The translations under genes and the position numbers were made by a program. 64,000 bases of DNA, taken from positions 39,599 to 103,598 of the forward strand of contig NZ_SSXI01000089.1 of the NCBI RefSeq assembly GCF_004803405.1. Direction: 5' to 3'. Under the pieces are notes generated by a model, which worked only from the letters and a program-made list of their open reading frames with translations, was not told where the DNA came from and ran no database searches. Position 1 is the stretch's first letter. Each line of letters begins with the position of its first letter. Shown one piece after another: positions 17,530-24,090 of this stretch. The stretch is from Nocardioides sp. (GTDB taxonomy: Bacteria; Actinomycetota; Actinomycetes; Propionibacteriales; Nocardioidaceae).

Positions 17530-17995
17530 ACGTCCAAGGACGTATCCCGAACCGCCTGGGTGGCGGTTGTGGGCATGATCAGCTCGTATTCAGCCGGGGT
17601 CAACCTTCCGAGCGCCGCCTGTCGTCGACGACGGTGATAGGTGCGCTCGATCCAGGTGACGACCGATCCGCAGTTCCTCGCGGGTGTCCCAGATACGGCG
17701 GTTGAGGACGTTCTTCTGCAACAGCGAGAAGAACGACTCCATCGCGGCGTTGTCGCCTGCGGCTCCGAGCGGCCCATCGATTCGACCATCTCATGACGGT
17801 TGAGCTGGTGGACCAGCTTCCTGGAGCGGAATCGCGATCCGCGGTCGGTGTGCGCAGGACACAGCCGGCCACATCAGCACCCTCCGCGCGGCGGCGGGCG
17901 ACGGCGTTGTCGAGCGCCGCGACTGCGATGCGGGACTTCATCCGTGAGTCGATGGAGTAGCCGACGATCCGGTTGGAGTAGACGTCCATGTTGGG
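17530..17995 (-). pseudogene. IS3-family transposase (OrfB) remnant
   Basis: Minus-strand pieces in two or three frames give MDVYSNRIVGYSIDSRMKSR and VAALDNAVARRRAEGADVAG, then VVTWIERTYHRRRRQAALG with RLTPAEYELI. These are the central and C-terminal parts of the DDE integrase-core transposase of IS3-type elements. Frames change near 17840, 17750 and 17690. The N-terminal third and OrfA are missing; the remnant stops at about 17995, just before the MerR operator. It is a fossil, not an active insertion sequence. Confidence 0.75.
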
Positions 17996-18022
17996 GATAA
18001 CCGTTAGATGCGGCCATACTGG

Positions 18023-18044
18023 ACCTTCCAGTAGAGGGGAAGGT
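18023..18044 (+). promoter_or_regulatory. MerR-type operator/promoter
   Basis: ACCTTCC-N8-GGAAGGT is a perfect 7-bp dyad centred 40 bp upstream of the regulator start, in the layout of metal-responsive MerR-family operators (ZntR/CadR-like), which sit between -35 and -10. Confidence 0.65.
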
Positions 18045-18073
18045 CAAGCCCGAGTCGGCACAGGGAGGCAAAG

Positions 18074-18463
18074 GTGCGGATCGGAGAACTCGCCCAGGCA
18101 ACGGGCACCACCACCAAGACCCTGCGCTTCTACGAGAATCAAGGTCTCCTACCCCCGGCCGAGCGCACCCCGGCCGGCTACCGGGACTACACCGACGACA
18201 TCGTGGCCCGGCTCGACTTCATCCACCGCGGCCAGGCCGCGGGCCTGTCGCTGGCGCAGATCCGCCAGATCGTCGACATCCGCGGCGCCGGCGAGGCGCC
18301 CTGCGAGCACGTCCGAACGCTCCTCGACACCCGGCTCAGCGACCTCGAGCAACAGATCAACCAACTCATCGCGCTCCGCGAGACCATCACCCAGCTCCGC
18401 GACCAAGCCGCCCAGGTGGAACCCGACACTTGCAGTGCTGACCAGGTCTGCCGCTACCTCTAG
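18074..18463 (+). CDS. MerR-family heavy-metal-responsive regulator
   Basis: This 129-residue protein has the full MerR plan. An N-terminal winged helix (MRIGELAQATGTTTKTLRFY, ENQGLLPPAERTPAGYRDY) is followed by a dimerisation helix (LSDLEQQINQLIALRETIT) and a C-terminal metal loop. Candidate ligands are the Cys in GEAPCEHV and the pair in DTCSADQVCRYL, a pattern closer to ZntR/CadR-type sensors than to mercury MerR. GTG at 18074 has GGGAGG 5 bp upstream. A matching dyad operator lies in front. The likely target is itself and the permease gene 230 bp downstream on the same strand, or the metal ATPase now reduced to a fragment at 19838. Effector metal not determined. Confidence 0.88.
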   Translation: MRIGELAQATGTTTKTLRFYENQGLLPPAERTPAGYRDYTDDIVARLDFIHRGQAAGLSLAQIRQIVDIRGAGEAPCEHVRTLLDTRLSDLEQQINQLIALRETITQLRDQAAQVEPDTCSADQVCRYL

Positions 18464-18694
18464 TCCAGGCCGCAGGTTCCTGCTGCGGCCCGGCCATCAC
18501 CGCCGCCGCCGCGGCGGCAATCGGCGGTGAGCCCGGTTGATGCGCAGGTGTTGCCGACGGAAGGTAGCTCGACGATCGGCGACGAACCACCTGGGTGCGG
18601 GGGCGGGGACGGCAACGCGCACCCGACGTGGCTACATATGACGGACGGCCACTGACCAGACAACCCATGGTTGAGGATCTGATTCGGACGGAGG

Positions 18695-19810
18695 ATGGTC
18701 AACATGCTGGGAATGGTTTGGGACTCGATAATCACTGGCGCTGGGCTGTTCTGGCGCGCCGCTTGGGCGCTGGCGCTGGGATATGCCATCAGCGCCGCCA
18801 TCCAGGTCTTCGTATCCCGCCGGGCAGCGGCGGAACGACTAGGCGACGGGAGCCCTGCCCAACTCGGCCTCGCGGCACTGCTGGGCTTCGTCTCCTCGTC
18901 GTGCTCGTTCGCCGCGCTCTCGGCTACCCGCAGCCTGTGGACCAAGGGCGCCGCATTGACGTCGGCGCTGGCGTTCATGTTCGCGTCTACCAACCTGGCG
19001 ATCGAGGTTGCCGCACTGGCCTTCATCTTCCTGGGCTGGCAATATTCGCTCGCCCTCTTCGCCGGAGCACCGATTCTCATCCTGGTGATGGCGGTCTTGG
19101 TCAGGCTTACCAGGCCGGACCAGCTGGCGGCGCGCGCGCTGGAGCAGGCGGAGCAGGCCTCCGGAATGGACATGGATGCGGCCGAGGGACTGCCACAGCG
19201 GTTCAGCGACCGGGTCCGAGACGAGCGGTCGTACGAGAATCTTGGTCGCGCCTACTTCGGTGAGTGGCGAATGGTCTACAAGGAGCTCATCGCCGGCTTC
19301 CTTGTCGCCGGAGCTGTGGCGGCGCTGGTGCCGGCTTCGTTCTTTCAGGCACTCTTTCCCCAGGGTGATGCCTGGTACGTGCTGCCGCTCCAGGTCCTGC
19401 TCGCTCCTGTACTGGCTGTGCTCACCGTCATCGGCTCCATGGGCAATGGGCCCCTGGCCGCCATCCTCGCCGAGCACGGAATCATGTTCGGCGCCATCAT
19501 GGCGTTCCTGTACTCCGACTTCGTCGTGCCGCCCGCGCTCAAGATCAACGCCCGCTACTACGGCTGGAAGTTCGCGGTCTATCTGGGCTTAATCTTTGCG
19601 GCGGCGGCGGTCGTGACAGGCATCGTTATCCACGTCCTCTTCGCGCTGCTGGGTCTGATCCCCGGGGGCGCCCGCAGTGTCGAGGAGATGGCCACGTTCT
19701 CTATCGACTACACCTTCTGGCTCAATCTGGTCTCCGTCATCGTGGTGGCGGTCATGTTCGTCTTGGGCCGACGTGCCAAATCGCGGGCCCGTGCCGGCGT
19801 CGGCGGCTGA
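18695..19810 (+). CDS. ArsP/DUF318-family permease
   Basis: This is a 371-residue integral membrane protein with about eight to ten helices in two halves separated by a charged cytoplasmic loop (about residues 145-190). The FVSSSCSFAALSATRSLWTK motif in the first half is the signature of the ArsP/YraQ permease family, and MGNGPLAAILAEHGIMFGAI is the equivalent in the second half. Family members export organoarsenicals or other small solutes. GGAGG lies directly before ATG 18695 and 9 bp before ATG 18704, so the true start may be nine bases later. Its position after a MerR metal regulator supports a metal or metalloid role. The substrate is inferred from family only. Confidence 0.8.
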   Translation: MVNMLGMVWDSIITGAGLFWRAAWALALGYAISAAIQVFVSRRAAAERLGDGSPAQLGLAALLGFVSSSCSFAALSATRSLWTKGAALTSALAFMFASTNLAIEVAALAFIFLGWQYSLALFAGAPILILVMAVLVRLTRPDQLAARALEQAEQASGMDMDAAEGLPQRFSDRVRDERSYENLGRAYFGEWRMVYKELIAGFLVAGAVAALVPASFFQALFPQGDAWYVLPLQVLLAPVLAVLTVIGSMGNGPLAAILAEHGIMFGAIMAFLYSDFVVPPALKINARYYGWKFAVYLGLIFAAAAVVTGIVIHVLFALLGLIPGGARSVEEMATFSIDYTFWLNLVSVIVVAVMFVLGRRAKSRARAGVGG

Positions 19811-19837
19811 CCATCGCGGGACCGAGGTTTCTCGGGC

Positions 19838-19938
19838 TCACAGCTGGTGTCGCGGCTGAACGTTGGGGACTTGGAATCGGGAGAGTCGTCCGGCGTTCGC
19901 GACCACCGAGATGGAGCTGGCTGCCATGGCCACCGCCT
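19838..19938 (-). pseudogene. C-terminal tail of a P1B heavy-metal ATPase, truncated
   Basis: The minus frame ends AVAMAASSISVVANAGRLSR, FQVPN and a stop at 19838. AMAASS-(I/V)-SVV-(A/T)-NA-x-R-L-R is the well-known C-terminal end of CopA/ZntA-like P1B ATPases. Only about 32 residues remain; upstream the frame runs straight into the tRNA-like att repeat at 19957, with no further ATPase sequence. The rest of the gene was evidently removed when an element integrated or recombined at this site. Confidence 0.75.
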
Positions 19939-19956
19939 TTGACCTGCTACTTCTCC

Positions 19957-20081
19957 TGGTAGCGGGGGCAGGATTTGAACCTGCGACCTCTGGACGTGAT
20001 CAGGTGCGTCGCGACGACTACGGTCTCGGGCCGAGAAACTACCGATTCACTCGGTGTGGTGAGGGATTCGCACTCGCTTCC
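19957..20081 (-). repeat. tRNA-3'-end-like att repeat, copy 2 (best preserved)
   Basis: Bases 19957-19993, read on the minus strand, match 37 nt of the 3' half of an actinobacterial initiator tRNA gene: anticodon-stem end CCAGAGG, T arm GCAGGTTCAAATCCTGC, and acceptor CCCCGCTACCA. Homology to a tRNA stops before the anticodon, so this is not a functional gene. The second block GTGGTGAGGGATTCG at 20056 is shared with copy 1. The flank GCTACTT at 19946 is shared with copy 3. Confidence 0.7.
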
Positions 20082-20184
20082 GATCCCAGGATGCCCCTCT
20101 CGTACCGAGTAGGACGGGCCCAATCTGGACCCTAAGTGGACACAAACTGAATCCTCAGGCCCGTGTCGTTCGAACGCCTGTCAT

Positions 20185-20448
20185 TCAGGCCAAGGAAAGG
20201 AAGAGCTTCTCCATCTTCTTCACGTCCACGCTGTCGATGTCGTCGCCATTCGTCAGGCACTGCTGCAGGCCGGTGGCGACGATCGCGAAACCGGCCCGGT
20301 CGAGCGCACGGGAGACTGCCGCGAGCTGGGTGACGACGTCTTCGCAGTCGCGTCCGTCCGCGAGCATCCTCAGCACCCCGTCGAGCTGCCCGCGGGCGCG
20401 CTTGATGCGGTTGATGACCGGGGTCATCTCCTTCGGGTCCAGTTCCAT
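20185..20448 (-). CDS. cstR: CsoR/CstR-family regulator, CstR-like (persulfide sensing)
   Basis: This is an 87-residue all-helical DUF156 protein. It has the N-terminal helix (MTPVINRIKRARGQLDGVLR), the first cysteine in DGRDCEDVVTQL (C35) and the second in ATGLQQCL (C64). Copper-sensing CsoR needs a histidine four residues before the second cysteine; here that position is glycine (G60). The Cys-only pattern is that of CstR, which senses persulfides through a di- or trisulfide bridge. The start overlaps the DUF302 stop (TGATG). Context is decisive: DUF302, thioredoxin, rhodanese, persulfide dioxygenase and TauE. It probably represses both divergent operons through the ATACCCC-type dyads at 21280-21398. 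Confidence 0.85.
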   Translation of the reverse strand: MELDPKEMTPVINRIKRARGQLDGVLRMLADGRDCEDVVTQLAAVSRALDRAGFAIVATGLQQCLTNGDDIDSVDVKKMEKLFLSLA

Positions 20449-20858
20449 CAGTTGTCTCCCTTGAGTGAGTCCAGTGACGTCAACGTGGCGGTGATCCGCT
20501 GCTTGGCGTCGGCGGCGACGGCGCTCAGTGCGTCGTTGTCGGCTAGTCCCATCATCGCGTCCGGGTCGAACGCCTCCACGATCGTGGTGTCCTCGTCCAG
20601 GGCGCGGACCACGACGTTGCAGGGCAGGACCGCGGCGATGGACGGTTCGGCGGTCAGTGCCTCGTAGGCCAGTGCGGGCCTGCAGGCCCCCAGGATCACC
20701 TGGGGGGCCACATCGACGTCGAGCTTGGTCTTGAGCGTGGCCTTGAGGTCGATCTCGGTGAGGATCCCGAACCCCTGCTCCCCCAGGGCCTCGCGGACCA
20801 TCTCGACGGCGACGTCGTACGGGCGGGCCAGCGTGGTGGTGATGGTGTAGCTGTTCAT
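20448..20858 (-). CDS. DUF302 family protein
   Basis: This 136-residue protein matches DUF302 from start to end (YTITTTLARPYDVAVEMVRE, GFGILTEIDLKATLK, then VAPQVILGACRPALAYEAL and AAVLPCNVVVRAL). The two cysteines, in LGACRP and VLPCNV, are typical of the family and could form a redox-active pair. Function is unproven; DUF302 genes recur in sulfide-oxidation and persulfide operons. It lies between the thioredoxin and CstR-like genes with 1-bp TGATG overlaps on both sides, so the three are translated as a coupled unit. Confidence 0.85.
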   Translation of the reverse strand: MNSYTITTTLARPYDVAVEMVREALGEQGFGILTEIDLKATLKTKLDVDVAPQVILGACRPALAYEALTAEPSIAAVLPCNVVVRALDEDTTIVEAFDPDAMMGLADNDALSAVAADAKQRITATLTSLDSLKGDN

Positions 20859-21217
20859 CAGGCGCTCCTCTTCTGCTCGGCAAGGGCGGCCTCGATGTCG
20901 AGGTCCCGGACGGCGGTGATGAGCCGTTCCAGCGCGGCGGCCGGCAGGGCGCCGGGCTGGGAGAACACTGGTGTGCCGCCCTTGAAGGCCATCAGGGTGG
21001 GGATGGAGGTGATCTGGGCCGCGGAGGCGAGCTCGCGCTCCGCCTCGGTGTCGACCTTGCCGAACACGATGTCGGAATGTGCGGCCGCAGCTTTCTCATA
21101 CACGGGGGCGAACATGCGGCACGGGCCGCACCAGGATGCCCAGAAGTCGACGAAGACGATGTCGCTGCTGTTCACGGTGCTCTCGAAGTTCGCTGCGTTC
21201 AACTCGACGGTGGCCAT
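20858..21217 (-). CDS. thioredoxin
   Basis: This 119-residue single-domain thioredoxin has the WCGPC active site (FWASWCGPCRMFAPVYEKA) near residues 28-32, the cis-proline loop SIPTLMAFKGG, and the usual length. Reduced thioredoxin cleaves persulfides and disulfides, which fits a sulfur detoxification operon. ATG at 21217 is chosen over an upstream in-frame codon because AGAAGGG precedes it and the fold begins there. It is the promoter-proximal gene of the minus-strand trio and is divergent from the rhodanese gene. Confidence 0.95.
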   Translation of the reverse strand: MATVELNAANFESTVNSSDIVFVDFWASWCGPCRMFAPVYEKAAAAHSDIVFGKVDTEAERELASAAQITSIPTLMAFKGGTPVFSQPGALPAAALERLITAVRDLDIEAALAEQKRSA

Positions 21218-21279
21218 CGACGAACCCTTCTCTGTTTCGTTTGAGTTCCCCAGTCGGGGCGGCACTCATGTCAACGAGC

Positions 21280-21398
21280 ATACCCCCCACGGTATTCCGG
21301 GCGCATCGTTTGCCGTGGACCCGGAAGCCACAGCGGAACTTTTGAAATACCCCCGGGGGTGTGTAAGTTTGAGCCGGGGCGAATACCCCGCCCCGTAT
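21280..21398. promoter_or_regulatory. divergent promoter region with three CsoR/CstR-type dyads
   Basis: Three related dyads occur: ATACCCCCCACGGTAT (21280-21295), ATACCCCCGGGGGTGT (21347-21362) and ATACCCCGCCCCGTAT (21383-21398), each of the ATACCC-N4-GGTAT type bound by CsoR-family repressors. The middle dyad fills the spacer between a TTGAAA -35 (21342) and a TAAGTT -10 (21364) for the rhodanese operon. The first is placed to repress the thioredoxin operon. Confidence 0.7.
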
Positions 21399-21429
21399 CG
21401 GGTACGACCTAAGTGAAGGGATGCCAAGG

Positions 21430-21762
21430 ATGAGTCAGACCACTCCGGAGATCGACGTCGAGCGCCTCGCGCGTGCCCGATCGGACGGCGCCACCGTGGT
21501 GGACGTCCGCGAACCGGGCGAGTACGTCGCCGGCCACGTGCCGGGCTCGACCCTGGTGCCGATGGGGCAACTGGCCTCCCGGTTGGACGAGCTGGACAAG
21601 ACCCGGCCGGTGCACGTCGTGTGCGCGTCGGGCAACCGCAGCGCCGCGATGACAGACCTGCTGCGCGCATCCGGGTTCGACGCCTACTCAGTCGCCGGCG
21701 GCACGACCGCCTGGGCGCGATCCGGGCGTCCGGTCGAGACCGGCACGTCCCGTCCCAACTGA
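21430..21762 (+). CDS. rhodanese-like sulfurtransferase
   Basis: This is a 110-residue single rhodanese domain. VVDVREPGEYVAGHVPGS is the substrate-domain opening, and VVCASGNRSAAMTDLLRASG carries the catalytic cysteine in a C-x-x-G-x-R-S loop. It moves sulfane sulfur between thiols, probably feeding or draining the persulfide dioxygenase encoded next. There are two in-frame ATGs at 21421 and 21430; the second starts the fold directly and has better-placed purines upstream. It is the first gene of the plus-strand operon, 47 bp before the dioxygenase gene. Confidence 0.93.
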   Translation: MSQTTPEIDVERLARARSDGATVVDVREPGEYVAGHVPGSTLVPMGQLASRLDELDKTRPVHVVCASGNRSAAMTDLLRASGFDAYSVAGGTTAWARSGRPVETGTSRPN

Positions 21763-21809
21763 TCCGCACCGTGCGACCCGCAACCCCCGAAACGACAGGA
21801 GCCTCCCTG

Positions 21810-23198
21810 ATGAGCACCGACCTGACGATCATTCCGATCGAGACGCCCTCGCTCGGCGACCGCAGCTACGTGGTTCACGACGGCGAGGTGGCCTTCGTGG
21901 TCGACCCGCAGCGCGACATCGACCGTGTCCTGGACGTACTGGATGAGCATCGGGTGCGGCTGACCGACGTCTTCGAGACCCACATCCACAACGACTACGT
22001 CACCGGCGGCCTGGCCTTGGCCATGCACACCGGCGCGGCGTATTACGTCAACGCCGAGGACGAGGTGTCGTTCGACCGGACTCCCATCCGTGACGGCCAG
22101 ACCGTGGAGGTGGGCCCCCGGATGCGGATGACCGCACTGTCAACCCCGGGCCACACCTTCACCCACCTCTCCTACGCGCTGGTCGACACGCAGGCCGGCG
22201 CTGGCGTCGACGGCTCGGTCGGGGTCTTCTCGGGCGGTTCGCTGCTGTACGGCGCCACCGGCCGGCCCGACCTGCTCGGCGAGGAGCACACCGACGCCCT
22301 GGTCCGTCACCAGCACGCCTCGGCCCACAAGTTGGCCGACCTCCTGCCCGACGCGGCGGAGGTCTTCCCCACCCACGGGTTCGGATCGTTCTGCGCCGCG
22401 ACCCAGTCCGATGCGACCGAGTCCACGATCGGGCAGGAGAAGCAGTCCAACCCGGTGCTGACCCAGGACGAGGAGACCTACGTCCGCGAGCTCCTCGACG
22501 GTCTCGGCGCCTTCCCCGCCTACTACGCCCACATGAGTCCCGCCAACGTGGCTGGCCCCTCCGAGCCGGACCTCACACCCCCCGCGGAGGCCGACCCCGG
22601 CGAGCTCCGCCGGCGCATCGAGGCCGGTGAGTGGGTCGTCGACCTGCGCAACCGGACCGCGTTCGCCGCCGGCCACGCACCCGGCACACTCAACTTCGGC
22701 CTCGACGGCGCGTTCGCCACCTACCTGGGCTGGCTGATCACCTGGGGCACCCCGGTCACCCTGCTCGGCGCGACTCCCGAGGACGTCGCCGAGGCCCAAC
22801 GCGAGCTCGTCCGGATCGGCATCGACCGCCCGGCGGCGCAGGCCACCGGCGGCCCCGAGGACTGGACCGACCGTGAGCTCGCGTCGTTCCCGACCGGCAC
22901 CTTCGCCGACCTCGAACAGGTCCGCCGACACCGCCCGGTGGTCGTCCTCGACGTCCGCCGTGCCGACGAGTACGACTCGACCCGGATCAACGGTGCGGTC
23001 AACATTCCGATCCACGAGCTGCCCCGGCGCGTCGACGAGGTCCCCGAGGGTGAGCTGTGGGTGCACTGCGCCAGCGGCTACCGCGCCAGCGTCGCGGCCT
23101 CGGTCCTCGACGCTGCCGGTCGTCGCCTGGTGGCGATCGACGACAGCTTCGAGAACGCCGAGAAGGTCGGCCTGCACCTGGTCGGCCCCGACGCGTGA
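21810..23198 (+). CDS. persulfide dioxygenase-rhodanese fusion (CstB-like)
   Basis: This 462-residue protein has a metallo-beta-lactamase domain (about 1-250) with the iron-site motif THIHNDYVTGG (H58, H60, D62) and TPGHTFTHLSY near residue 114. Two rhodanese domains follow. The first (about 270-345) has the VVDLRNRTAFAAGHAPG opening but no cysteine at its active-loop position (ITWGTPVTLLG), so it is probably structural. The second (about 360-455) has LDVRRADEYDSTRINGAVN and a live WVHCASGYRAS loop (C near 420). This is the architecture of CstB, which oxidises low-molecular-weight persulfides to thiosulfate. AGGAG precedes the ATG at 21810. It overlaps the TauE gene by 4 bp (GTGA). Confidence 0.92.
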   Translation: MSTDLTIIPIETPSLGDRSYVVHDGEVAFVVDPQRDIDRVLDVLDEHRVRLTDVFETHIHNDYVTGGLALAMHTGAAYYVNAEDEVSFDRTPIRDGQTVEVGPRMRMTALSTPGHTFTHLSYALVDTQAGAGVDGSVGVFSGGSLLYGATGRPDLLGEEHTDALVRHQHASAHKLADLLPDAAEVFPTHGFGSFCAATQSDATESTIGQEKQSNPVLTQDEETYVRELLDGLGAFPAYYAHMSPANVAGPSEPDLTPPAEADPGELRRRIEAGEWVVDLRNRTAFAAGHAPGTLNFGLDGAFATYLGWLITWGTPVTLLGATPEDVAEAQRELVRIGIDRPAAQATGGPEDWTDRELASFPTGTFADLEQVRRHRPVVVLDVRRADEYDSTRINGAVNIPIHELPRRVDEVPEGELWVHCASGYRASVAASVLDAAGRRLVAIDDSFENAEKVGLHLVGPDA

Positions 23199-24040
23199 CC
23201 CTGCTGCTCGCCCTCGTCGCCGGCGCGCTCATCGGGCTCAGCCTGGGTGCGCTCGGCGGCGGCGGCTCCATCCTCGCCGTCCCGGTGCTGGTCTACCTGC
23301 TGGGCCAGGACGCCGGGCAGGCGACCACCGGCTCCCTGGTCGTCGTCGGGGTCACCTCACTGATCGGCGCGGTGACCGCGCACCGGGCAGGCAACGTGAT
23401 GCTTGCCAGGGGCGTCACCTTCGGCGTCGTCGCGATCGGCGGAGCGGCGGCCGGGGCGAACGCCTCGGCCCACGTGGCCGATCCGGTACTTCTCGCGGCA
23501 TTCGCCGCCCTGATGTTGCTCGTCGGCGGCGGGATGGCGTTCCGGCAGGTCCGCCACGCGCGTCAGTTCTCCTGCGGTCACCAAAGCGAGGCGGGCTCAC
23601 GGCCGCGGCGACCGACCCTGGACGACCCGATCATCGCCTTCCGCGAGGGGTTCATGTGTGACTGTCCCCGTGCGGTCAAGGTGTTGGTCACCGCCACCGT
23701 CGTCGGTCTGCTCACCGGGTTCTTCGGTGTCGGCGGCGGCTTTCTCGTCGTGCCGGCCCTCGTCCTCGCGCTGGCGCTTCCGATGACCTACGCAGCGGGC
23801 ACCTCTCTGGTGGTCATCACCTTGACCAGCGCGGCGGCTCTCGCGGTTCGCGCCGGCGTCGGCACCACCCCTGCCTGGACCCTGGTCGCCACCCTCACCG
23901 CCGCCTCAGCGGCCGGTGGCTTCGCGGGTGTCCGGCTTGCCGACCGTATCGACACCACCAAGCTCTCCGCCGCATTCACCGTCCTGGTGCTCGGCGTCGC
24001 CGTGTACACCGCCAGCCAAGCTCTCCCCGCACTCGTCTGA
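23195..24040 (+). CDS. TauE/SafE-family sulfite/sulfur-anion exporter
   Basis: This 281-residue membrane protein consists of two related halves, each with the G-(A/F)-x-G-x-G-G-G-x-(L/I)-x-V-P motif: LGALGGGGSILAVPVLVYLL near residue 17 and GFFGVGGGFLVVPALVLAL near residue 177. There are eight predicted helices. GTG at 23195 overlaps the dioxygenase stop, so expression is coupled. Family members export sulfite, sulfoacetate or related anions; here it would remove sulfite or thiosulfate produced by the upstream enzyme. The cysteines in FMCDCPRAV of the central loop are common in the sulfide-operon subgroup. Confidence 0.88.
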   Translation: MTLLLALVAGALIGLSLGALGGGGSILAVPVLVYLLGQDAGQATTGSLVVVGVTSLIGAVTAHRAGNVMLARGVTFGVVAIGGAAAGANASAHVADPVLLAAFAALMLLVGGGMAFRQVRHARQFSCGHQSEAGSRPRRPTLDDPIIAFREGFMCDCPRAVKVLVTATVVGLLTGFFGVGGGFLVVPALVLALALPMTYAAGTSLVVITLTSAAALAVRAGVGTTPAWTLVATLTAASAAGGFAGVRLADRIDTTKLSAAFTVLVLGVAVYTASQALPALV

Positions 24041-24090
24041 ACCCAATCTCGCCCCTAGACGAACACCCTCGACACGAAACGGATCACGCC

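Noticed and set aside
19957..20081. Functional tRNA gene
   Set aside because: Only the 3' half of a tRNA is present; the D arm and anticodon are missing, so it is treated as an attachment-site copy.
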